Assembly (NCBI RefSeq): GCF_030053115.1
Contig: NZ_CP125619.1
Location: forward strand, 1,861,001-1,925,000
Direction: 5' to 3'
Length of the DNA stretch: 64,000 nt
Origin: Pseudomonas svalbardensis
GTDB taxonomy: Bacteria > Pseudomonadota > Gammaproteobacteria > Pseudomonadales > Pseudomonadaceae
The position numbers and the translations under genes were made by a program. The notes beneath the pieces are model-generated. The model was not told the origin of the DNA, did not search any database, and saw only the letters and a list, made by a program, of their open reading frames with translations. This document shows, in pieces, positions 9,650 through 16,785 of the stretch. Within the stretch, counting starts at the first letter, position 1. Each line of letters opens with the position of its first letter.

Positions 9650-10135
9650 ATGAATGATAAGGCGACGGCTGCAAAGGGTTCCGAAGATCCGATCCTGCAA
9701 TGGGTAACCTTCAAGCTGGACAATGAAACCTACGGCATCAACGTGATGCGCGTTCAGGAAGTCTTGCGTTACACCGAAATCGCCCCGGTCCCGGGTGCTC
9801 CGAGCTACGTGCTGGGCATCATCAACCTGCGCGGTAACGTGGTCACCGTGATCGACACCCGTCAGCGCTTCGGCCTGATGAATGCCGAGATCAGCGACAA
9901 CACCCGTATCGTCATCATCGAAGCCGACAAGCAAGTCGTTGGGATCATGGTCGACAGCGTGGCCGAAGTGGTTTACCTGCGTCAGTCGGAAATCGAGACC
10001 GCACCGAACGTCGGTAACGAAGAATCCGCCAAGTTCATTCAAGGCGTATGCAACAAGAACAACGAACTGCTGATCCTGGTCGAGCTGGACAAGATGATGA
10101 GCGAAGAAGAATGGTCGGACCTGGAGAACATCTGA
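9650..10135 (+). CDS. cheW: Chemotaxis coupling protein CheW
   Basis: 161 aa, a single CheW domain. Recognised by VTFKLDNETYGINVMRVQEVLRYTEIAPVPG, read as VTFKLDNETYGINVMRVQEV, then SYVLGIINLRGNVVTVIDTR and the terminal acidic DKMMSEEEWSDLENI. It bridges CheA to chemoreceptors in the signalling array. The 73-nt gap after parP and a GGGGTCAGGG stretch before the ATG suggest its own ribosome binding site. The stop is immediately followed by the TTG start of the next gene. Confidence 0.96.
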   Translation: MNDKATAAKGSEDPILQWVTFKLDNETYGINVMRVQEVLRYTEIAPVPGAPSYVLGIINLRGNVVTVIDTRQRFGLMNAEISDNTRIVIIEADKQVVGIMVDSVAEVVYLRQSEIETAPNVGNEESAKFIQGVCNKNNELLILVELDKMMSEEEWSDLENI

Positions 10136-10528
10136 TTGATTCTTGAGGTGGCGGTCATTGTCCTGTTCCTCTTTTGGGCAGGCACGCTGGCGATGTTTCT
10201 GGCGTACATACGAGGCCAACGACTGATCGCCGCGCAACAGGCTCAGGGCGATGCGCTGCGCGATCAGCGCATCAAGGATCTGGGCAAGCGTGTCGACGAC
10301 TACCAGAGCGGCATCGTGCGCATGGGTGAAGACCTGCACGAACTGCGCGCGGTGATTGGCCCGTTGCCAGACAAACTGGCTCAGCTGGAACAGCGCGATC
10401 CGTCGAGCCTGTCGTTTGCCCAGGCGGCAAAACTGGTCGGTATGGGCGCGAGCGTCGATGAACTGACTCAGTCCTGCGGGTTGACCCAGGCTGAGGCGGA
10501 GTTGATGAGTAAGTTGCACAAGAACTGA
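10136..10528 (+). CDS. DUF2802 family membrane-anchored protein
   Basis: 130 aa starting at a TTG directly after the cheW stop, so probably translated by coupling. One N-terminal membrane helix (about residues 3-25), a predicted coiled coil (about 30-80), and a C-terminal DUF2802 segment with a helix-turn-helix-like pattern (FAQAAKLVGMGASVDELTQ). DUF2802 genes regularly end the Pseudomonas che operon, but the function is unknown. A role in array or flagellar pole organisation is only inference. Confidence 0.85.
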   Translation: MILEVAVIVLFLFWAGTLAMFLAYIRGQRLIAAQQAQGDALRDQRIKDLGKRVDDYQSGIVRMGEDLHELRAVIGPLPDKLAQLEQRDPSSLSFAQAAKLVGMGASVDELTQSCGLTQAEAELMSKLHKN

Positions 10529-10554
10529 TTGTTGCGATTCAGCCGAGATCGCTA

Positions 10555-10631
10555 TTCGCGAGCAAGCCCGCTCCCACAGTGGATCGGTGGTGGACACAGA
10601 ATGTGTAAACGCCGCCAATCCACTGTGGGAG
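10555..10631. repeat. REP pair, second member interrupted by IS110 copy 1
   Basis: An intact REP (TTCGCGAGCAAGCCCGCTCC then CACAG, 10555-10579) is followed by the inverted first half of a second REP ending TGTGGGAGC at 10632. Its other half (GGGCTTGCTCGCGAA) reappears at 11877-11891 on the far side of the insertion sequence. The outer arms ACAGTGGAT and ATCCACTGT also pair. Joining the halves restores a normal Pseudomonas REP doublet. Confidence 0.9.
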
Positions 10632-10732
10632 CAACTGTCTTGATGATCTTTATTTTGAAGGCATATTGATAGACAGCTGAATTCCCACAGCTTTACGCCA
10701 TGCGATGCCCTACAGGAACACCGCGACCCGTT

Positions 10733-11662
10733 TTAGGCCAAGGGTTGTTTCCACTCAGTTCGGTCTCGGATCATGGCGTTTAGTCGTATCAGCAGCACGC
10801 GCATACAGGCGATGAGCGCTACTTTTGCGCATTTGCCCTTACGACGCAGTGCGTCATACCGCGCTTTGAACTCAGGCTGTCGCTGAATCACCACCCAGCA
10901 CGCCATGTACATCGCGCGACGCGCAGCAAACCTGCCGCCGCTAATATGGCGCGGACCTTCATGCTTGCCGCTGTCATCGTTGTAGGGGGCTATGCCTGCC
11001 AGCGCTGCAATCTCGTGCCGTCCAACCTCGCCCAGCTCAGGCAAATAGGCCATTAAGCTGGCTGCCGTCACGAGCCCTATTCCCTTGACCGAGCACAAAC
11101 GGGCTATTTTATCACTGTCCAGGTCTTGGGCACTTTGACGGATCAACTTCTCTATCGACTTTATTGCTTGGCATAAATAGTCGATATGCCTCTGCAGACA
11201 GGGTTTTACCCGGTCTACAGAGGCTGTTTTGAGGCGCCGAATATCATCGCTTTGCTGCTGAACAAAGTTTTCACGTTGCTGTACCAGCGCACGCAAATTG
11301 TCCTGTTCAGGGCTGGTGATGCGGTTGCTTGGCGACTTTATGACTTCTGCAAACTGCGCGAGAAGTCGCGCATCTATCGGGTCGGTTTTAGCGCGCTGCC
11401 CCATCGCCTTGGCAAAGTTCTTGGCGCGACGAGGGTTGATCCGCAAGACTTCGAAGCCCGCGGCCTGAAGCGCTTTCATGGCCTCTCGCTCATAGCCGCC
11501 GGTGGCTTCCAGCAATACGCGGTTGACCTGGTAGCGCTTTAACCAATCAATCAGCGCAAGGAAGTCACTGGCGGTATTGAGGTAACTTGCGCCAACGTCT
11601 TGCGGGTTAATCCGAACCTCAAGAGTATCTTTGGCAACGTCGATGCCTGCGCAGGAAAACAT
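10733..11662 (-). CDS. IS110-family DEDD transposase, copy 1
   Basis: 309 aa. The N-terminal RuvC-like DEDD domain shows D8 (GIDVAKDTLEV), E52 (LLEATGGYERE) and D94/D97 (AKTDPIDARLL). A helix-hairpin-helix-like KGIGLVTAASL near residue 193 leads to the transposase_20 domain, with candidate catalytic Ser241 in RHISGGRFAARR. IS110 recombinases excise and insert circular elements guided by an element-encoded bridge RNA. The frame is intact. It differs from copy 2 at roughly 17 residues, so the two did not arise by a very recent duplication here. Confidence 0.95.
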   Translation of the reverse strand: MFSCAGIDVAKDTLEVRINPQDVGASYLNTASDFLALIDWLKRYQVNRVLLEATGGYEREAMKALQAAGFEVLRINPRRAKNFAKAMGQRAKTDPIDARLLAQFAEVIKSPSNRITSPEQDNLRALVQQRENFVQQQSDDIRRLKTASVDRVKPCLQRHIDYLCQAIKSIEKLIRQSAQDLDSDKIARLCSVKGIGLVTAASLMAYLPELGEVGRHEIAALAGIAPYNDDSGKHEGPRHISGGRFAARRAMYMACWVVIQRQPEFKARYDALRRKGKCAKVALIACMRVLLIRLNAMIRDRTEWKQPLA

Positions 11663-11693
11663 AGCTGAATCCTCTTACACTCAAAGGTGAGAG

Positions 11694-11838
11694 CACTCTG
11701 GCTGGGCACCACGCTTGTAAATGTTCGAGGTAGGCTCGTTCAACTGTTCGGGCTCAATAACCAGAGTGGAGAGGTGAATGGCAGCATGGGCTCCCACACG
11801 TGCTTTAAGCACTCCGGGCATTCAGCTTGCCATTCACC
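11694..11838 (-). ncRNA. Predicted IS110 bridge RNA, copy 1
   Basis: Read on the minus strand, two stem/internal-loop/hairpin units lie in the transposase leader. Target loop: outer stem 11828-11838 with 11773-11783, apical hairpin 11800-11812, left side containing GCCCG (11815-11819) and right side UGUGGGAGC (11790-11798). These match the REP target GCCCG-CT-CCCACA. Donor loop: outer stem 11761-11768 with 11694-11701, a CGAG/CUCG apical hairpin, left side ACAGUUG (11741-11747) and right side ACAAG (11714-11718). These match the joined element ends ACAGTTG-CT-TGT. Order and architecture agree with the IS621 bridge RNA. Folding was done by eye. Confidence 0.8.
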
Positions 11839-11907
11839 GCTCTCATCCTCAGTCTAATTCCTGCGCAAGACACAAGCGGGCTTGCTCGCGAAGGCGTCCT
11901 CGAAACC

Positions 11908-12237
11908 TCAGTAATCATCCCCGCGATCAGTAATATCTTTCTCGACCATCGCCGCATTCGGATCATGCCCCGCCGGAAACTTACCCTTCAAATTCCACGC
12001 AAACGCAATAATCTCGGCAATCGTGCGATACAACTCCTCCGGAATACTCTCCCCCAATTCCATCCGCGCCAGCAGTTTCACCAGTTCGGCGTTTTCGTAG
12101 ATGGGCACTTCATAATCGCGGGCAATCTTCAGAATGGCTTCGGCCAGTGCTTCGTCACCTTTGGCCGTGAGGGTAGGGACGTGGCTGCCGTCGTATTTGA
12201 GGGCGATGGCTTGGCGCGGGGTGTTGGGGTTTCTCAT
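11908..12237 (-). CDS. FlhB C-terminal-domain-like protein (FlhX/FhlB type)
   Basis: 109 aa. Resembles the cytoplasmic C-terminal part of the export-gate protein FlhB downstream of its NPTH cleavage site: AIALKYDGSHVPTLTAKG, ARDYEVPIYENAELVKLL, LGESIPEELYRTIAEIIAF. It has no membrane segments and no NPTH motif, so it would be a stand-alone counterpart of the cleaved FlhB fragment. Start ATG at 12237 overlaps the stop of the FliK-like gene (ATGA), so the two are coupled. In flagellar export, FliK acts on the FlhB C-terminal domain, which makes this pairing meaningful. Confidence 0.85.
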   Translation of the reverse strand: MRNPNTPRQAIALKYDGSHVPTLTAKGDEALAEAILKIARDYEVPIYENAELVKLLARMELGESIPEELYRTIAEIIAFAWNLKGKFPAGHDPNAAMVEKDITDRGDDY

Positions 12238-13808
12238 GCGGTTTCGTCGACCCAGCGTTGTTCGAGACGGGTTTGAGGGCCTTGTGGCGGTGTGCCGAGA
12301 TGGCAAGCGAGATCGCCGACATTCAGGCCGGACGCCAGCAGCCGCTGACGCAGTTCGGCCAGGTGACTTTCGATCAGGCTGGCGGTGTACGGGCGTTCGG
12401 CCCACAGCTGGCTGGACAGGCTGCCTTTGATCAGTTGTGCCTGAATTTGCAGCGGGCCCAAGGGCTCCATGTCGAACGCCAGGTCCACTCGCCACAACTG
12501 TTGTTTGGGTTCGCGCTCGTCGCGGCGCTCGTTTTGCTGTTCTTTCTCGGGTGCTTCTTCGCGCTGGAACTTGACCTGCAATGGCACGATGTCCTGCAGA
12601 TTGCGCATCGGGATTTCCAGTTGCCAGGTGCTCATCAACCGACCGTCGTCAGTCACGCCGGTCTGTTCCAGGCTCGACAGTTGATGGCTTTGCAGGCGTG
12701 AAACCGCCGCTGCTGCCAAACGTAGCAGGTGCTCGAGATCGCCTTCGCCGTCCATGCTTTGTAATAGTCGCTCGGGCAGCGGGAAGCTGGTTGGCTGCGG
12801 TTTTGCGCTGACCTGACCGAGCATGCCGAGGGCGCTGCGCACGAAGTTCGGCATGGCCTGGGCCAGTGTGTTGGCGGCAATGATCGCGTTGAGATTGGTG
12901 TTGGCCGGCAGGCCGGGCGTCAGTTGTGCGATCAGTTTGAGCAGATCGCCTTTCATGTCCGGGGCCAGTGTCGGGTTCTGACCACTGAGCAGTTTGGCTT
13001 CAAGGAACAGCCCGCTATTGGCCAGTGCCTGGGCCAGCCCCTTTGGCGTGCTGAGTTGTTGAACATCGGGCAGGCCGGCGAGCAACTTGTCGACGGCGGC
13101 ACGCAGATCACTGGACGTCTGGTTCGAGGACGGCAGGTTTTGCAGGAGTTTGAGCAGGCCATCCAGCGAGCCTTGGCGGCTCTGTTGGTTGACCAGTTGT
13201 TGGGTCACCGCCAATTGCTCCTGGCGGCTGCTCAATGGCACGAACTTCAATGTCTGGGTGTCCTGCACCAGCGCACTCAGCAAAGTGCCGATGCGCAGCG
13301 GCGTCGGGCTGTCGATGCTCAGGGTGCTGCCGCTCAACGCGGTGTTGAGCAAGCTCACCATCGAGCGAAACACCGTCGGCTGGCCTGGCACCTGCGGCAA
13401 CACCTGAGAGGTCAGTACTTTGCCTTGAAGCAGGGTGCCGACGGGCAGTTGCGCCGTGTCGATACGGGTGAGGGTGGCAACGCTGGAGGCGATGGCCTGT
13501 TGCACGGTGACGGCCAGATTACCCGCCGATGGCTGGGTGATCGCCAGGCTGGTGCCCTGAGGCAGTGGTTGCGTGCTGGTAGCCTGGACCGTGGTCTGAC
13601 GGCCGCTGTCGAGGGTGACCTTGAGCAACAGTTGAAAGGTCTGATCCGCCTGCTTGAGGGACAGCACTTCGGCCTTGGCGGTCTGACCTGCAGTGATCAG
13701 GCCCTCCATCGGCGTCAGTAACTTCAGCAGGTCGCCACTCACCACCAGAGGCCGCGAAGTCGCGGGGGTGGTCTGCGGTAGCGGGAGGATGTTCATTTCG
13801 CCTGTCAT
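12234..13808 (-). CDS. fliK: FliK-like hook-length control/export-switch protein
   Basis: 524 aa. The N-terminal 350 residues are Gln/Leu/Ser/Thr-rich and low in aromatic residues, as in FliK. The C-terminal part (about 375-490) has the Flg_hook pattern: STWQLEIPMRNLQDIVPLQV, then WRVDLAFDMEPLGPLQIQA and SSQLWAERPYTASLIESHLAELRQRL in pieces. FliK measures hook length and switches FlhB export specificity. Since the classical fliK normally lies near fliJ, this could be a second FliK-type protein; the window cannot show whether another exists. It is read on the opposite strand from che and ccm. Confidence 0.82.
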   Translation of the reverse strand: MTGEMNILPLPQTTPATSRPLVVSGDLLKLLTPMEGLITAGQTAKAEVLSLKQADQTFQLLLKVTLDSGRQTTVQATSTQPLPQGTSLAITQPSAGNLAVTVQQAIASSVATLTRIDTAQLPVGTLLQGKVLTSQVLPQVPGQPTVFRSMVSLLNTALSGSTLSIDSPTPLRIGTLLSALVQDTQTLKFVPLSSRQEQLAVTQQLVNQQSRQGSLDGLLKLLQNLPSSNQTSSDLRAAVDKLLAGLPDVQQLSTPKGLAQALANSGLFLEAKLLSGQNPTLAPDMKGDLLKLIAQLTPGLPANTNLNAIIAANTLAQAMPNFVRSALGMLGQVSAKPQPTSFPLPERLLQSMDGEGDLEHLLRLAAAAVSRLQSHQLSSLEQTGVTDDGRLMSTWQLEIPMRNLQDIVPLQVKFQREEAPEKEQQNERRDEREPKQQLWRVDLAFDMEPLGPLQIQAQLIKGSLSSQLWAERPYTASLIESHLAELRQRLLASGLNVGDLACHLGTPPQGPQTRLEQRWVDETA

Positions 13809-13859
13809 ACGCGGTCACAACCTGAGGAAATTGCCCTCTTTAGAGTAGGGCATGGCATG

Positions 13860-13888
13860 TATAATGCCGCCCCGTTGTATCCGGGGCG
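13860..13888 (+). promoter_or_regulatory. Candidate -10 box and hairpin upstream of ccmA
   Basis: TATAAT at 13860-13865 is a perfect -10 hexamer, but no good -35 lies 16-18 bp upstream. It is followed by a GC-rich hairpin (CGCCCCG with CGGGGCG, 13869-13888). A transcript starting here would have a structured leader of about 130 nt before ccmA. The 197-bp divergent gap also serves the fliK-like gene. Confidence 0.45.
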
Positions 13889-14005
13889 CTGAAAACATTT
13901 CAAATACTTGATCCAGCTCCTTAGAACGGGCCGCCAATGCATTTATCCTGCATATCTTTAACGGCCGCTCCACTGCCGACTTGAACCCAAAAGGCCCGTG
14001 ATCTC

Positions 14006-14641
14006 TTGACCAGTCCAGTCCTGCAAACCGTTGCCCTCGCCTGTGAGCGAGACCTTCGGCTGCTCTTCGAAAATCTCGAATTGAGACTGGCCAGTGGCGA
14101 AATGTTGCAAATCAGCGGCCCCAACGGCAGTGGCAAAACCAGCCTTTTACGTCTGCTTTGCGGTCTGATGCAGCCGACTGCCGGTCAGGTGTTGCTCAAC
14201 GGCCAGCCATTGAACGAGCAACGCTTTGAGCTGGCGCGCAACCTGCTGTGGATCGGTCATGCCGCCGGGATCAAGGATTTGCTGACGCCGGAAGAAAACC
14301 TGAGCTGGCTTTGCGCCTTGCATCAACCGGCCTCCCATGAGGCGATCTGGCAGGCGCTGACGGCTGTCGGACTGCGCGGTTTCGAGGATGTTCCTTGCCA
14401 TACGCTGTCTGCCGGGCAGCAACGCCGGGTCGCGTTGGCGCGGTTGTACCTGGAAAGCCCGCCGCTATGGATTCTCGATGAACCATTCACCGCGCTCGAC
14501 AAACAAGGCGTGGCGCAACTCGAAGAACACCTGGCCGCACACTGCGAACGCGGCGGCATGGTGGTCTTGACCACTCACCACACGTTGACCCGGATGCCGG
14601 CCGGCTATCGCGACATTGATCTGGGGAACTGGGCCGTATGA
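14006..14641 (+). CDS. ccmA: Heme exporter ATP-binding protein CcmA
   Basis: 211 aa starting at TTG (14006). ABC ATPase motifs: Walker [10 protein letters not shown], signature [14 protein letters not shown], Walker B LWILDEP, and H-loop VVLTTHH. In system I cytochrome c maturation, CcmAB with CcmCD drives release of holo-CcmE by ATP hydrolysis. It is the first gene of a ccmABCDEFGHI operon and overlaps ccmB by ATGA. No in-frame ATG fits the family N-terminus, so the TTG start is likely real. Confidence 0.95.
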   Translation: MTSPVLQTVALACERDLRLLFENLELRLASGEMLQISGPNGSGKTSLLRLLCGLMQPTAGQVLLNGQPLNEQRFELARNLLWIGHAAGIKDLLTPEENLSWLCALHQPASHEAIWQALTAVGLRGFEDVPCHTLSAGQQRRVALARLYLESPPLWILDEPFTALDKQGVAQLEEHLAAHCERGGMVVLTTHHTLTRMPAGYRDIDLGNWAV

Positions 14642-15306
14642 GTGTTTTCGGCCTGTTGGTCGCCCGTGAAGCCCGATTGTTGTTCCGCCGTCCGGCGGAG
14701 TTGGCCAATCCGCTCGTATTCTTCGCGATCGTGGTTTCCCTGTTCCCGTTGGCGGTCGGACCCGAGTCTCAATTGTTGCAAACCTTGTCTCCGGGACTGG
14801 TCTGGGTCGCGGCCCTTTTATCGGTTTTGCTCTCGCTGGACGGGCTTTTCCGCAGTGATTTCGAAGACGGATCGCTTGAACAGTGGGTCCTTTCGTCGCA
14901 CCCCCTGCCTCTTCTGGTTTTGGCCAAGGTACTGGCACACTGGTCCTTCTCTGGCCTGGCACTGGTTTTGCTCGCTCCATTACTGGCGTTGATGCTCGGT
15001 TTGCCAACCGCCTGTCTGCCGGTGTTGCTGCTTTCGTTGTTGCTGGGTACACCGGTGCTGAGCCTGCTCGGTGCGGTGGGCGCAGCCCTGACGGTGGGAT
15101 TGAAGCGCGGTGGCCTGTTGCTGGCGCTGCTGATTCTACCGTTGTACATCCCGGTATTGATTCTTGGCAGTGGCGCCTTGCAGGCGGCATTGCAGGGAAT
15201 GCCGGCGACCGGTTATCTCCTGTGGCTTGGTAGCCTGACCGCCCTGGCGATAACCCTGACACCTTTTGCAATAGCTGCTGGCCTGAAGATCAGCGTCGGC
15301 GAATAA
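14638..15306 (+). CDS. ccmB: Heme exporter membrane protein CcmB
   Basis: 222 aa, very hydrophobic, with six predicted membrane helices. The CcmB start is seen as [24 protein letters not shown], quoted as [16 protein letters not shown]. It pairs with CcmA as the membrane part of the ABC complex acting on holo-CcmE. It overlaps ccmA; about 80 nt separate it from ccmC, where a small hairpin (GCTCG/CGAGC, 15363-15380) lies. Confidence 0.95.
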   Translation: MSVFGLLVAREARLLFRRPAELANPLVFFAIVVSLFPLAVGPESQLLQTLSPGLVWVAALLSVLLSLDGLFRSDFEDGSLEQWVLSSHPLPLLVLAKVLAHWSFSGLALVLLAPLLALMLGLPTACLPVLLLSLLLGTPVLSLLGAVGAALTVGLKRGGLLLALLILPLYIPVLILGSGALQAALQGMPATGYLLWLGSLTALAITLTPFAIAAGLKISVGE

Positions 15307-15389
15307 TAATGAGGTCTGGTTGTTTTTTAACCACTTCTTTTGAAGAAAGGCAGACCCTTGACTGCTCGTGACAGCGAGCAGCAACCGTG

Positions 15390-16157
15390 ATGGAAACAGT
15401 AATGAACTGGACTTGGTTTCATAAGCTCGGCTCGCCCAAATGGTTTTACGGCATCAGTGGCAAACTGCTGCCGTGGCTGAGTGTCGCGGCGTTGCTGCTG
15501 ATCAGCGTTGGTGTAGTGTGGGGCCTGGCCTTCGCGCCGCCGGACTACCAGCAAGGCAACAGCTTTCGCATCATTTATATCCACGTTCCGGCCGCCATGC
15601 TGGCCCAGTCCATCTACGTGATGCTGGCTGTGTGCGGCATCGTCGGGCTGGTGTGGAAGATGAAGCTGGCCGACGTCGCCCTGCAATGCGCGGCGCCCAT
15701 TGGCGCCTGGATGACCGCCGTGGCGCTGGTCACCGGCGCGATCTGGGGCAAACCGACCTGGGGTTCGTGGTGGGTCTGGGATGCACGACTTACGTCCATG
15801 CTTATTCTGCTGTTTCTGTACTTCGGTCTTATTGCGCTGGGCAACGCGATCAGCAATCGTGACAGTGCCGCCAAGGCCTGCGCGGTATTGGCGATTGTTG
15901 GCGTGATCAACATCCCGATCATTAAATACTCGGTGGAGTGGTGGAATACCCTGCACCAGGGCGCGACCTTCACCCTCACCGAAAAACCGGCAATGCCCGC
16001 CGAGATGTGGTTGCCACTGCTGCTGACGGTGGTGGGTTTCTACTGTTTCTTCGGCGCTGTGTTGCTGCTGCGCATGCGTCTTGAAGTGCTCAAGCGCGAA
16101 GCCCGCGCCAGTTGGGTCAAGGCCGAAGTGCAGAACAGTCTGGAGGCCGCTCGATGA
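15390..16157 (+). CDS. ccmC: Heme-handling membrane protein CcmC
   Basis: 255 aa from ATG 15390; an ATG at 15402 ([14 protein letters not shown]) and a GTG at 15387 are alternatives. Six membrane segments and the tryptophan-rich heme motif [13 protein letters not shown] define the CcmC/CcmF/CcsA superfamily. Flanking periplasmic histidines lie at [10 protein letters not shown] and NTLHQGATF. It loads heme onto CcmE. The stop overlaps the ccmD start. Confidence 0.95.
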   Translation: METVMNWTWFHKLGSPKWFYGISGKLLPWLSVAALLLISVGVVWGLAFAPPDYQQGNSFRIIYIHVPAAMLAQSIYVMLAVCGIVGLVWKMKLADVALQCAAPIGAWMTAVALVTGAIWGKPTWGSWWVWDARLTSMLILLFLYFGLIALGNAISNRDSAAKACAVLAIVGVINIPIIKYSVEWWNTLHQGATFTLTEKPAMPAEMWLPLLLTVVGFYCFFGAVLLLRMRLEVLKREARASWVKAEVQNSLEAAR

Positions 16158-16330
16158 GTTTCGCTTCATTCGGCGACTTTCTCGCCATGGGCCATCACGG
16201 CCTGTATGTCTGGTCAGCCTATGGCATTAGCCTGGCGGTGCTGGCCCTCAACGTGGCGGCGCCGATCCTGGCCCGCAAGCGGTATCTGCAACAAGAGGCG
16301 CGTCGTCTGCGCCGGGAGAACGGCAAGTGA
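16154..16330 (+). CDS. ccmD: Heme exporter small protein CcmD
   Basis: 58 aa with one membrane helix (about residues 18-40) and a basic C-terminus ([16 protein letters not shown]). The family pattern [13 protein letters not shown] is present. It helps release holo-CcmE from the CcmABC complex. It overlaps both neighbours (ATGA with ccmC; GTGA with ccmE), which fixes the start at 16154. Confidence 0.94.
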   Translation: MSFASFGDFLAMGHHGLYVWSAYGISLAVLALNVAAPILARKRYLQQEARRLRRENGK

Positions 16331-16782
16331 ATCCGCTGCGCAAAAAGCGTCTTATCATCATTCTCGCGATCCTGGTCGGTGTCGGCGCTGCCGTCGGCCT
16401 GGCCCTGAGCGCCCTGCAGCAAAACATCAATCTGTTTTACACCCCGACCCAGATCGCCAATGGCGAAGCCCCGCAAGACACGCGCATCCGCGCTGGCGGC
16501 ATGGTCGAGAAAGGTTCGCTGCAACGTTCCGGCGATTCGCTGGACGTTAAATTCATCGTCACCGACTTCAGTAAATCCGTGACCATCAGCTACCGCGGCA
16601 TCCTTCCGGACCTGTTCCGCGAAGGGCAGGGCATCGTTGCCCTGGGCAAGCTCAACGCCGACGGCGTGGTGGTGGCCGATGAAGTGCTGGCCAAGCACGA
16701 CGAGAAGTACATGCCGCCAGAAGTGACCAAGGCTTTGAAAGACAGTGGTCAATCTGCTCCAACGCCCGCGAAGGAGGGTTGA
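16327..16782 (+). CDS. ccmE: Periplasmic heme chaperone CcmE
   Basis: 151 aa with a GTG start overlapping the ccmD stop. N-terminal membrane anchor at about residues 9-29, then a beta-barrel periplasmic domain. The covalent heme-binding His124 lies in [12 protein letters not shown], with Tyr128 as the usual axial ligand. It carries heme from CcmC to the CcmFH ligation complex. Three bases separate it from ccmF. Confidence 0.96.
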   Translation: MNPLRKKRLIIILAILVGVGAAVGLALSALQQNINLFYTPTQIANGEAPQDTRIRAGGMVEKGSLQRSGDSLDVKFIVTDFSKSVTISYRGILPDLFREGQGIVALGKLNADGVVVADEVLAKHDEKYMPPEVTKALKDSGQSAPTPAKEG

Positions 16783-16785
16783 TCG

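Larger units (their letters stand above)
10632..11876 (-). mobile_element. IS110-family insertion sequence, copy 1 (1245 bp)
   Basis: Boundaries come from comparison with copy 2 (22683-23925) and with the interrupted REP. In transposase orientation the site is GCAAGCCCG-CT-CCCACA, and a CT is found at both element ends (AG at 10630-10631 and 11875-11876 on the plus strand). This fits a two-base core shared by target and element. There are no terminal inverted repeats or target duplication beyond the core, as expected for IS110. Subterminal TGTCTTG/CAAGACA arms lie near the ends. The long noncoding stretch (214 bp) is upstream of the transposase, as in the IS110 rather than the IS1111 subgroup. 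Confidence 0.92.

Noticed and set aside
11186..11542. 118-codon frame antisense within the IS110 transposase, also present in copy 2 (23236-23592)
   Set aside because: Conserved only because the transposase is conserved; no ribosome site or family.
12924..13721. 265-codon frame antisense to the fliK-like gene
   Set aside because: Gln/Leu/Arg-rich mirror of a low-complexity FliK N-terminus; no motif.
13860..14005. Possible tRNA or small RNA gene before ccmA, because of TATAAT plus a GC-rich hairpin
   Set aside because: No cloverleaf arms or CCA end; best explained as leader structure.
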